Source: Clostridiales bacterium | GTDB taxonomy: Bacteria; Bacillota; Clostridia; Oscillospirales; Oscillospiraceae | DNA: 11,541 nucleotides | Assembly (NCBI GenBank): GCA_019421975.1 | Contig: JAHZEE010000030.1 | Span: 1 to 11,541, forward strand | Direction of reading: 5' to 3' | Position numbers and translations under genes: made by a program | Notes under the pieces: model-generated | Database searches by the model: none | Told to the model about the DNA's origin: nothing | Seen by the model: the letters and a program-made list of their open reading frames with translations, nothing else | In this document: one piece after another, positions 1 to 6,310 of the stretch | Numbering within the stretch: the stretch's first letter is position 1 | How the letters are laid out: each line of letters begins with the position of its first letter

Positions 1-39
1 CTGGAAAAGATCCGGGAGCAGATTCAAAATGTGGAGTGA
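1..39 (+). CDS. yicC: YicC-family endoribonuclease-like protein, C-terminal end only
   Basis: The window opens inside a reading frame that ends with the residues LEKIREQIQNVE and a TGA at 37-39. A basic and acidic helical tail of this form (EKIREQ-Q-N-E) is the usual C-terminus of YicC/YloC-family proteins. In Firmicutes these sit directly upstream of remA and gmk, as here. YicC proteins are described as endoribonucleases or RNA-turnover factors. Only 12 codons are visible, so the call rests on the tail plus gene order. The stop lies 12 bases before the remA start, and the end of this gene forms part of the remA ribosome binding site (GAGGAG at 38-43). Confidence 0.65.
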   Translation: MEKIREQIQNVE

Positions 40-51
40 GGAGATGCAGCG

Positions 52-309
52 ATGCAACTGATAAATATTGGATTCGGCAATATGGTTTCTTCCAGCCGCC
101 TGATCACCATTGTGAGCCCGGAATCGGCCCCCATCAAGCGGATTATCCAGGAGGCGCGGGAGCGGGGGATGCTCATTGACGCCACCTATGGCCGCCGGAC
201 CCGGGCGGTGATCATCATGGATACGGACCATGTGATCTTGTCGGCAATCCTGCCGGAGACGGTCGCTGGCCGCCTGGCGGACAAGTCCGCGGAGGAGGAG
301 TCGCTGTGA
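52..309 (+). CDS. remA: RemA family DNA-binding regulator (DUF370)
   Basis: This 85-residue protein matches the RemA/YlzA family over its whole length. Visible hallmarks are the INIGFGN start, the [12 protein letters not shown] segment near residues 20-32, the [14 protein letters not shown] core near 41-54 and the HVILSA-PET segment near 59-70. In Bacillus subtilis RemA is a small DNA-binding protein that activates biofilm matrix operons and osmoprotection genes. It forms ring-like oligomers that wrap DNA through the arginine-rich region. Here that region carries two adjacent arginines plus a third (GRRTR). Length is normal for the family. The ATG at 52 has a good GAGGAG ribosome binding site 8 bases upstream. 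The gene follows yicC and overlaps the GTG start of gmk by four bases, so it is probably co-transcribed and translationally coupled. The family is certain; the target genes in this organism are unknown. Confidence 0.95.
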   Translation: MQLINIGFGNMVSSSRLITIVSPESAPIKRIIQEARERGMLIDATYGRRTRAVIIMDTDHVILSAILPETVAGRLADKSAEEESL

Positions 310-860
310 CACGCGGAACCTTGCTGGTGCTCTCGGGCCCGTCCGGCGTGGGAAAGAGTACCGCGGTGGCGGCGCTGCAGCGGCTTCGGCCCCAGCTCCG
401 TTTTTCCATCTCCGCCACCACGCGCCCGCCGCGCCCCAGCGAGCGCGACGGCGTGAATTACTACTTTATGGACCGTGATGCGTTTGAGGATCTGATTGCC
501 CTGGGACAGCTGCTGGAGCACGCGGAGTATGTGGGCAATTACTACGGCACGCCCGCGGCCCCCATTGACAAGCTGCTCGATGCCGGGTATGATGTACTTC
601 TCGACATTGAGGTCCAGGGCGCCATGCAGGTGCGGCAGTGCCGCGGCGACACCGCGCCGGAGCTCATTGAAAAGCGGATGCAGACAGCGCACCGGGAATA
701 TCAATTTGCAGACCGGTATGACTATATTGTCATCTCCGATCTGGTGGAAAAGACGGCGGAGGAGCTCAACGCGATTCTGACCGCGGAACAGTGCAGGACG
801 CATGTACGCCTGGCACAATTAAAGGAGGATTCATTTTATGTTGTACCCACCAATGGCTGA
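306..860 (+). CDS. gmk: Guanylate kinase, apparently with an internal in-frame deletion
   Basis: Guanylate kinase converts GMP plus ATP to GDP plus ADP in the cytoplasm. The N-terminal half is normal: P-loop GPSGVGKST at residues 11-19, GMP-binding segment with R40 and R43 and the YYF that follows, [11 protein letters not shown] near 73-83, and the [11 protein letters not shown] strand at 96-106. The next part is not. After VRQC (109-112) the protein goes straight to [13 protein letters not shown], the end of the ATP lid. Family members have about 22 more residues between these points: a strand ending in PPS, an amphipathic helix and the first arginine-glycine of RGRG. Total length is 184 residues, whereas the family is usually about 200-210. 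Start is a GTG at 306 overlapping the remA stop (GTGA). The 3' end overlaps rpoZ by 23 bases and contains its ribosome binding site. The reading frame is intact across the junction, so the product may be made; whether it is active is doubtful. Confidence 0.9.
   Translation: MTRGTLLVLSGPSGVGKSTAVAALQRLRPQLRFSISATTRPPRPSERDGVNYYFMDRDAFEDLIALGQLLEHAEYVGNYYGTPAAPIDKLLDAGYDVLLDIEVQGAMQVRQCRGDTAPELIEKRMQTAHREYQFADRYDYIVISDLVEKTAEELNAILTAEQCRTHVRLAQLKEDSFYVVPTNG
565..593 (+). promoter_or_regulatory. Candidate sigma-A promoter inside gmk, ahead of rpoZ
   Basis: TTGACA at 565-570 is followed after exactly 17 bases by TATGAT at 588-593. Against the housekeeping consensus this is a perfect -35 box, optimal spacing and one mismatch in the -10 box. 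Transcription would begin near 600 and reach rpoZ about 240 bases later. The bases also encode plausible Gmk residues (IDK and YD), so part of the match comes from protein constraint. Evidence is pattern only. Confidence 0.4.
821..828 (+). promoter_or_regulatory. Strong ribosome binding site of rpoZ, located inside gmk
   Basis: AAAGGAGG at 821-828 is a near-perfect Shine-Dalgarno sequence, 9 bases before the rpoZ ATG at 838. It lies within the gmk reading frame and supports the 838 start and the 23-base gmk/rpoZ overlap. Confidence 0.85.
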
Positions 861-1044
861 TTTGCTCAAGCATATCAACAGCCGCTATCTTCTGGTCAAT
901 GTGGTGGCGCACCGCGCCCGGCAGATTTCCATTGAGGCGGACACCTTCCACATCCCGTTGGAGAAAAAGCCGGTCACCATGGCGATTGAAGAGGTGGCGG
1001 AGGGCAAGCTGACCGCCAGCGTCAAAGAGGAATATATGAAGTAA
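838..1044 (+). CDS. rpoZ: DNA-directed RNA polymerase omega subunit
   Basis: This 68-residue protein fits the omega subunit, which binds the C-terminal part of the beta-prime subunit and helps fold and stabilise RNA polymerase. The diagnostic segment is near the N-terminus: [27 protein letters not shown], with its pattern of a short helix, a serine-arginine/lysine-tyrosine turn and an arginine-rich second helix (written here as two overlapping parts: PPMADLL and SRYLLV...HRARQI). The later PLEKKPVTMAIEEVAEGKL segment is also typical (KPVT-AIEE). Length is normal for Firmicutes. The ATG at 838 has a very strong ribosome binding site and overlaps the end of gmk, the usual neighbour. The gene may also be read from a candidate promoter inside gmk. 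In B. subtilis coaBC follows rpoZ; here priA follows after a 74-base gap. Confidence 0.93.
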   Translation: MLYPPMADLLKHINSRYLLVNVVAHRARQISIEADTFHIPLEKKPVTMAIEEVAEGKLTASVKEEYMK

Positions 1045-1052
1045 GAATTCAA

Positions 1053-1100
1053 GCATGCTGCCTGGTTTTCCCGGTGTTGCGGGGAAGCTGGGCATTGTGT
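1053..1100 (+). other. Long imperfect RNA hairpin in the rpoZ-priA gap
   Basis: Bases 1053-1073 can pair with 1080-1100 around the six-base loop GTGTTG (1074-1079). Twenty of 21 positions pair, with a single mismatch (1058 against 1095). Seven of the pairs are G.U wobbles, which exist only in + strand RNA; the complementary strand would have A.C mismatches there. The inner stem TTTTCCCG/CGGGGAAG is the strongest part. No run of T follows, so it is not a standard intrinsic terminator. It ends 5 bases before the priA ribosome binding site. It could be a leader structure that tunes PriA translation, an RNA processing site, or chance; no function is demonstrated. Confidence 0.5.
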
Positions 1101-1105
1101 GCATT

Positions 1106-1111
1106 AGGGGG
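1106..1111 (+). promoter_or_regulatory. Ribosome binding site that fixes the priA start
   Basis: AGGGGG at 1106-1111 lies 7 bases before GTG at 1119. It supports 1119 as the priA start over the in-frame GTG at 1074, which lies in the loop of the hairpin, has no clear ribosome binding site and would add 15 residues unlike any PriA N-terminus. Confidence 0.65.
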
Positions 1112-1118
1112 TGCAACT

Positions 1119-3578
1119 GTGATTGCGCAGATCGCGATCTCGTCTGCCGTGTTTGCCATGGACAAGCCATACGACTATCTGGTGCCGCCCCAGATGCAGG
1201 CACAGCTGCAGCCCGGCATGCGGGTGATGGTGCCCTTTGGCCGCGCCAACAGGCACCAGGAGGGCATGGTGCTGGCGCTGGAGGACGCGCAGAAGCTGGG
1301 CCTGAAAAGCGTTGCCCAGGTGCTCGATGAGGCGCCGGTTTTAAATGCGGCGTTTCTCCATCTGGCGGCATTTCTGCGGGAGCGGTATTTCTGCACCTTC
1401 TATGATGCGGTCCGCGCAATTTTGCCGGCTGGACTCTGGTTTGCCACAAAGCAGACCTATGTGCTGGCAGAGCAGCTGCCGGAGGACTGGCAGGAGCGGG
1501 TCTGCCGGCAGCCGCTGGCGGGACCGGTGCTGCAGGCCGTTCTGGAGATGGGCGGAAGGACAGACGAGGCGGCGCTGCGGGCCCGGTTTCCCGATGAGGC
1601 GGCGCTGCAGAAGGCGCTGCGTTATCTGTCCGGCAAGAAGCTGCTGCTGGCCCAGTCGGATTTTCTGCACAAGCGCCCGGACAAGACCGAGCAGATGATT
1701 GGCCTGGCTGCAGAGGTGGAGGAGGCCCTGGACTATGCCGCCAGCCGGCGGAAGTCCGCGCCGCTGCAGGCGGCGGTTTTGGAGCTGCTGTGTACCATCG
1801 GCCGGGGCTGCATGAAGGAGATCTGCTATTTTACCGGGGCCTCGGCCGCCACCGTCCGCCGCCTGGTGGAGCTGGGATATCTGCAGGAGCAGACCGAGGT
1901 GGTGCTGCGCCGGCCGGAGATCCGGACCGATCAGACGCCGCGGACATTTGTGCTGAGTGCAGAGCAGCAGCTGGCCTACCAGGGCCTGCGGGCGCAGATG
2001 CAGCGGGAAAAGCCGGGCACGGCGCTGCTGTATGGCGTGACCGGCAGCGGCAAGACGGCGGTCTATCTCAAGCTGATTGCCGACTGCATGGCGGAGGGAA
2101 AGTCGGCCCTGCTGCTGGTGCCGGAGATTGCGCTGACACCGCAGCTGCTGAGCCTGTTTACTGCCCAGTTCGGCGATCTGGTGGCGGTGCTGCACAGCAG
2201 CCTGCGGGTTGGTGAACGGTATGACGAGTGGAAGCGGGTGCGCGACGGAGCGGCCCGTCTGGTCATTGGAACCCGCTCGGCGGTGTTTGCTCCGGCGCGG
2301 GACCTGGGGCTCATTCTGCTCGACGAGGAGCAGGAGCACACCTACAAGTCGGAAAATACGCCCAGATATCACGCCCGGGAGGTCGCAATCTATCGCGGCG
2401 TGCAGGCGGGGGCGCTGGTGGTGCTGGGGTCGGCCACGCCGTCCATTGAGACGATGTACCGCGCCAAGACAGGTCTCTACAGCTGCTATACCATGCAGCG
2501 GCGCTACAACGGCAGAGCGCTGCCGCGGGTGCAGATCACAGATCTCAAAGAGGAGATCCGCCAGGGCAACGGCACCGCGCTGGGCCGGCCGCTCCGGCGC
2601 GCGATGGAGCGCAATTTTGAGACAGGCCACCAGACGATTTTATTTCTCAACCGCCGTGGCAGCAGCCGGTTTGTGGTGTGTGTCGACTGCGGTCATGTGC
2701 CCCAGTGTCCCAGGTGCAGTGTCAGTTTGAGCTACCATGCGGCCAACCGGCGCATCATGTGCCACTACTGCAACCACTCCGAGCCGCTGCCGCCCAGATG
2801 CCCGGTCTGCGGCGGCCCGCTCAAGCAGGTGGGGGCAGGCACCCAGCGGGTGCAGGAGGAGCTGCACCAGATCTGGCCGGAGGTCGAGACCCTGCGCATG
2901 GATGCCGATACGGTCTCTGCGGCCCATCCCCATGAGCAGATTCTGCGCCGGTTCCAGCAGGAGCGGATCCCGGTCCTGATCGGCACGCAGATGGTGGCCA
3001 AGGGGCTGGACTTTGAGGCCGTCACGCTGGTGGGCGTGCTCGACGCGGATCAGTCGCTGTATGTCAGCCACTTCCGCGCCGCCGAGACCACCTTTTCCAT
3101 GCTGGCACAGGTCATCGGCCGCGCCGGCCGCGGGCAGGCGGAGGGGATGGCGGTGATTCAGACCATGACGCCGGAGCACCCGGTGATTCAGCTGGCTGCC
3201 GCACAGGACTACGCGGCGTTCTATGAGATGGAGATTCAGCTGCGCCGGCTGCGCGGCTGTCCGCCCTTTGCAGATGAGATCATGATCACCTTCCACGGCG
3301 AGGCGGAGCAGACGGTGATCGAGAGTGCAGTTCGGTTCCGGCAGCGTCTGGAGCGGCAGCTGCGCACAGAGGCCTACCGCCAGGAGCGGGTGCAGCTTCT
3401 GGGCCCCGCGCCGGCCCCCATTGTGCGGGTCAACAACCGCTACCGCCACCGGCTGACCCTGAACTGCAAAAACACCAGGCCGCTGCGGGAGCTTCTGGCC
3501 TATCTGATCCGGGAATTTACCAGAGATCGAAAAAATCGGGGCGTATCGGCCTATGCCGATGTCAACGCCTATGAATAA
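1119..3578 (+). CDS. priA: Primosomal protein N' (replication restart helicase PriA)
   Basis: PriA recognises stalled forks and D-loops, unwinds with 3'-5' polarity and loads the replicative helicase through other primosome proteins. With the GTG at 1119 the protein has 819 residues. The N-terminal 3'-end-binding domain starts in family style (IAQIAISSAVFAMDKPYDYL, then PGMRVMVPFG). A helicase core follows: Walker A GVTGSGKT with K312, the Walker B-type box DEEQ at 402-405 (usually DEEH), motif III GSATPSIE and, after the zinc module, IGTQMVAKGLDF and QVIGRAGRG. The zinc module has eight cysteines in four pairs: 521/524, 530/533, 548/551 and 561/564. The C-terminal domain carries the typical LLGPAPAPI-R--NRYR segment. 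An in-frame GTG at 1074 is a less likely start. The gene directly precedes def-fmt, a common arrangement in Firmicutes. Identity is certain; the exact start is probable. Confidence 0.95.
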   Translation: MIAQIAISSAVFAMDKPYDYLVPPQMQAQLQPGMRVMVPFGRANRHQEGMVLALEDAQKLGLKSVAQVLDEAPVLNAAFLHLAAFLRERYFCTFYDAVRAILPAGLWFATKQTYVLAEQLPEDWQERVCRQPLAGPVLQAVLEMGGRTDEAALRARFPDEAALQKALRYLSGKKLLLAQSDFLHKRPDKTEQMIGLAAEVEEALDYAASRRKSAPLQAAVLELLCTIGRGCMKEICYFTGASAATVRRLVELGYLQEQTEVVLRRPEIRTDQTPRTFVLSAEQQLAYQGLRAQMQREKPGTALLYGVTGSGKTAVYLKLIADCMAEGKSALLLVPEIALTPQLLSLFTAQFGDLVAVLHSSLRVGERYDEWKRVRDGAARLVIGTRSAVFAPARDLGLILLDEEQEHTYKSENTPRYHAREVAIYRGVQAGALVVLGSATPSIETMYRAKTGLYSCYTMQRRYNGRALPRVQITDLKEEIRQGNGTALGRPLRRAMERNFETGHQTILFLNRRGSSRFVVCVDCGHVPQCPRCSVSLSYHAANRRIMCHYCNHSEPLPPRCPVCGGPLKQVGAGTQRVQEELHQIWPEVETLRMDADTVSAAHPHEQILRRFQQERIPVLIGTQMVAKGLDFEAVTLVGVLDADQSLYVSHFRAAETTFSMLAQVIGRAGRGQAEGMAVIQTMTPEHPVIQLAAAQDYAAFYEMEIQLRRLRGCPPFADEIMITFHGEAEQTVIESAVRFRQRLERQLRTEAYRQERVQLLGPAPAPIVRVNNRYRHRLTLNCKNTRPLRELLAYLIREFTRDRKNRGVSAYADVNAYE

Positions 3579-3593
3579 ACGGAGGAATCAACG

Positions 3594-4076
3594 ATGGCAC
3601 TTCGCAATATTTTGACGGACGAGGATCCGACGCTGTACAAGGTGTCGCGTCCGGTGAAGGACTTTAACGAGCGGCTTCACATCCTGCTGGACGATATGCG
3701 GCAGACGCTGGTCCAGGCCAATGGCGCCGGTCTTGCCGCACCGCAGGTGGGGGTGCTGCGCCGGGCCGTGCTGGTGGACAACGGCGAGCAGATTTTGGAG
3801 CTGATCAACCCTGAGATCCTGGAGCAGTCCGGCGAACAGTACGGCCTGGAGGGCTGTCTGTCTGTGCCGGGAAAATACGGCTATGTGCGCCGACCGAACT
3901 TTGTAAAGGTGCGGGCGCAGGACCGGTTTGGGAACTGGTTTGAAGTCGAGGGCGAGGAGCTGACCGCCCGGGCATTTTGCCACGAGATCGAACATCTGGA
4001 CGGCCACCTCTACACGGAGAAGGTCGACCACTTCCTGACCGACGAAGAGCTGGAAGAACTGGCCGAAGAGGATTGA
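3594..4076 (+). CDS. def: Peptide deformylase
   Basis: Peptide deformylase removes the formyl group from the N-terminal methionine of new proteins as they leave the ribosome. All three family motifs are visible in the 160 residues: GAGLAAPQ at 44-51, EGCLS at 86-90 and HEIEH at 130-134. The metal ligands are expected to be C88, H130 and H134, with E131 as the catalytic acid. The HEIEHLDG form is like the usual HEIDHLDG, but the residue before it is cysteine (C129) where glutamine is more usual. Length is typical of the short bacterial form. A GGAGGA ribosome binding site (3581-3586) lies 7 bases before the ATG. fmt follows after three bases, pairing the enzymes that remove and add the formyl group, a near-universal bacterial arrangement. 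Confidence 0.96.
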   Translation: MALRNILTDEDPTLYKVSRPVKDFNERLHILLDDMRQTLVQANGAGLAAPQVGVLRRAVLVDNGEQILELINPEILEQSGEQYGLEGCLSVPGKYGYVRRPNFVKVRAQDRFGNWFEVEGEELTARAFCHEIEHLDGHLYTEKVDHFLTDEELEELAEED

Positions 4077-4079
4077 GCC

Positions 4080-5012
4080 ATGCGGATTGTCTATATGGGT
4101 ACGCCCATGATTGCCGTCACCTGCCTGGACCGGCTGGTGCAGGACGGACATGAGATTGTGGGCGTCTATACAAAGCCGGACACCCCGAAGAACCGGGGGA
4201 TGAAGATGACCTGCTCCGAGGTCAAGACCTACGCCCTGGCGCACGGCCTGCCGGTCTACCAGCCCCAGAGCTTCAGGGACGACGCGGTTGTGCAGACCCT
4301 CCAGGCGCTGCAGCCGGAGCTGATTGTGGCGGTGGCCTATGGAAAGATCCTGCCCCAGCGGGTCCTGGAGATTCCCCCCCACGGCTGTGTCAACATCCAC
4401 GCCAGCATTCTGCCCCAGCTGCGCGGCGCGGCGCCCATCCAGTGGGCCGTGCTGAACGGGCTGGACGAGACGGGCGTGACCGCGATGTTTATGTCGGCCG
4501 GGATGGACGAGGGGGATCTGATTGCGGTGAAAAAGACGGCCATTGCGCCGGATGAGACCTCGGAGCAGCTGACAGGGCGGCTGGCGGAGCTGGGGGCGGA
4601 GCTGCTCTCGGAGACGGTGCGCGCCATTGCGGCGGGCACCGTGCAGGCCGTGAAGCAGGACGGCGCAAAGGCGACCTATGCGCCGATGCTCACCAAGGCG
4701 CTGTCCCCCATCGACTGGGCGAAGACCCGGCGTCAGATTCAAGATCAGGTCCGGGGGCTCATCCCCTGGCCGGTGGCGACGGCGGAGCTGGCAGGTAAGC
4801 GGTTTAAGATTTTTGCCGTGGAGCCGGTGGAGCATGAGCCGGCCGGCCGGCCCGGTACCCTGCTGGCGCTGGACAAGCGGGGGCTGGTCGTCTGCTGCGC
4901 AGACGGAGCGCTGCGCGTGACGGAGCTGCAGGCAGAGGGCGGAAAGCGGATGTGCGCACCGGACTACTTCCGGGGCCATCCCATTGAGATCGGATCGGAG
5001 CAAGGGGTATGA
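4080..5012 (+). CDS. fmt: Methionyl-tRNA formyltransferase
   Basis: Fmt transfers a formyl group from 10-formyltetrahydrofolate to the methionine on initiator tRNA. At 310 residues it has family length. The N-terminal Rossmann-type formyltransferase domain starts MRIVYMGTP and carries the catalytic triad region: N105 and H107 in NIHAS, LRGAAPIQWA at 114-123, and D143 in GMDEGD. The last is more often LDTGD, so a threonine is replaced by glutamate (E144). The second, OB-fold-like domain binds tRNA; IDWAK near residue 215 and RGLIPWPVA near 235 are its usual landmarks. The ATG lies 3 bases after the def stop, with GAAGAGGA inside the end of def as ribosome binding site. The stop overlaps the rsmB start (ATGA), so translation is probably coupled. 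Confidence 0.96.
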   Translation: MRIVYMGTPMIAVTCLDRLVQDGHEIVGVYTKPDTPKNRGMKMTCSEVKTYALAHGLPVYQPQSFRDDAVVQTLQALQPELIVAVAYGKILPQRVLEIPPHGCVNIHASILPQLRGAAPIQWAVLNGLDETGVTAMFMSAGMDEGDLIAVKKTAIAPDETSEQLTGRLAELGAELLSETVRAIAAGTVQAVKQDGAKATYAPMLTKALSPIDWAKTRRQIQDQVRGLIPWPVATAELAGKRFKIFAVEPVEHEPAGRPGTLLALDKRGLVVCCADGALRVTELQAEGGKRMCAPDYFRGHPIEIGSEQGV

Positions 5013-6310
5013 CAGCAAGACAGACGGCGCTGGCCGCGCTGATTGCCTGCCGCAAGCAGGGGGCCTGGTCGGACGGCATTCTAAAAGAATATCTGGCCCG
5101 CGACGCGCTGGACCGGCGCGATGCGGCTCTGGCCAGCCGGCTTTGCTACGGTGTGCTGCAGAACCGGATGCTGCTGGACCACTATTTGAAGCAGGTTCTG
5201 ACCGGAAGGATCAAGGATCTGCAGCCGGTGGTGCTGGATATTCTGCGGCTGGGCGCATACCAGATGCTGCTGCTCGACAAGATTCCGGCCTCTGCAGCGG
5301 TCAATGAGTCGGTCAACCTCTGCAAGAAATATGCCAATCACCGGGCGGCCAGCCTGGTAAACGGCGTGCTGCGCACCCTGGATCGGGAAAAGAACCGGCT
5401 GAAGCCGCCGGAGGATCTGCCCACAAAGTATTCCCACCCGGCGCATCTGGTGGCGCTGATGGAGGCGTCTGTGGGGCAGGCACAGCTGGAAGCGGTGCTG
5501 AAGGCAGACAACGAGACGCCCCAGACCGCCGTCCAGATCAATATTCTCAGAGCCAGGACGGCGGAGATCCAGGCACAGCTGCAGGCGGGCGGCGCAGAGG
5601 TGTGCCAGCACCCCTGGATGCCGGACTGCCTGCTGGTCTCCGGCGCCGGCAGTGTGGAGCTGCTCGCGCCGTTTCAGCAGGGGGAATGCTATGTGCAGGA
5701 CCCGGCGGCGCGGCTGGCCGCAGAGGCAGCGGGGATCCTGCCCGGCATGACGGTGCTGGACGCCTGTGCCGCGCCTGGCGGCAAGAGCTTTGTGGCCGCC
5801 ATTGGGATGCGAAATGAGGGCAGTATTTTCTCCTGTGACCTGCACCCTCACAAGATTGACCTTCTGACGCGCGGCGCCGCCCGTCTGGGACTCACCTGCA
5901 TCCACCCGGTGCAGCAGGACGCCACGGCCTATCGGGCCGACTGGGAGGGGCGGATGGACGCTGTGCTGGCCGATGTGCCGTGCTCCGGCCTGGGAATCAT
6001 CCGGAAAAAGCCGGATATCCGGTATGAAAACCTGCTGGATCTGCAGCAGCTGCCCCAGCTGCAGCTGCAGATTTTGCAGAATGTGGCCCGCTATGTGCGG
6101 CCGGGCGGGGTGCTGCTCTACAGCACCTGCACCATTCTGCACCGGGAGAATGAGGAGGTTGTCCGGGCCTTTTTGTGGGGCAACGACGCCTTTGCCCTTG
6201 AGCCCATGTCTCTGCCGGTGGGCGGAGAGAATGCGGGTATGCTGACGCTGCTTCCGGGGCAGTATGATACCGATGGCTTTTTCATCTGTAAGATGCGGAG
6301 GCGCACATGA
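5009..6310 (+). CDS. rsmB: 16S rRNA cytosine(967)-C(5)-methyltransferase RsmB
   Basis: RsmB (Sun/Fmu) makes 5-methylcytosine at position 967 (E. coli numbering) of 16S rRNA using S-adenosylmethionine. The 433 residues show the two expected parts. Residues 1 to about 135 form a NusB-like, all-helical RNA-binding domain (TARQTALAAL start, LASRLCYGVL, LRLGAYQMLLLDKIP, VNGVLR). The remainder is a Rossmann methyltransferase: QDPAARLAA, SAM motif DACAAPGGK at 251-259, DVPCSGLG with C325, and STCTI with C374. These two cysteines are the pair used by m5C enzymes: one attacks the base and the other helps release. The end YDTDGFFICKMRR is typical. Start and stop both overlap the neighbours by four bases (ATGA), giving tight coupling with fmt and rlmN. 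Confidence 0.96.
   Translation: MTARQTALAALIACRKQGAWSDGILKEYLARDALDRRDAALASRLCYGVLQNRMLLDHYLKQVLTGRIKDLQPVVLDILRLGAYQMLLLDKIPASAAVNESVNLCKKYANHRAASLVNGVLRTLDREKNRLKPPEDLPTKYSHPAHLVALMEASVGQAQLEAVLKADNETPQTAVQINILRARTAEIQAQLQAGGAEVCQHPWMPDCLLVSGAGSVELLAPFQQGECYVQDPAARLAAEAAGILPGMTVLDACAAPGGKSFVAAIGMRNEGSIFSCDLHPHKIDLLTRGAARLGLTCIHPVQQDATAYRADWEGRMDAVLADVPCSGLGIIRKKPDIRYENLLDLQQLPQLQLQILQNVARYVRPGGVLLYSTCTILHRENEEVVRAFLWGNDAFALEPMSLPVGGENAGMLTLLPGQYDTDGFFICKMRRRT

Noticed and set aside
811..823. TGGCACAATTAAA before rpoZ as a sigma-54 promoter
   Set aside because: The TGGCAC half is present but the TTGC half with its essential GC is absent.
1074..1118. An upstream in-frame GTG start for priA at 1074
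   Set aside because: It adds 15 residues unlike other PriA N-termini, lies in a hairpin loop and lacks a ribosome binding site. GTG 1119 has AGGGGG at proper spacing and gives a family-like start.
1341..2630. Long open frames on the - strand opposite priA, and similar ones opposite fmt, rsmB, rlmN/prpC and prkC
   Set aside because: They mirror codon bias of well-identified + strand genes, have low-complexity H/R/Q-rich translations and show no protein family features or ribosome binding sites.
3612..3641. TTGACG-18-TACAAG at the start of def as a promoter
   Set aside because: Three mismatches in total, including the important last T of the -10 box, and it lies inside def with no compositional change.
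6035..6075. Repetitive CTGCAG-rich stretch in rsmB as a repeat element
   Set aside because: It encodes the leucine/glutamine-rich helix (LQQLPQLQLQILQ) normally found in RsmB before the STCT motif, using the preferred codons.
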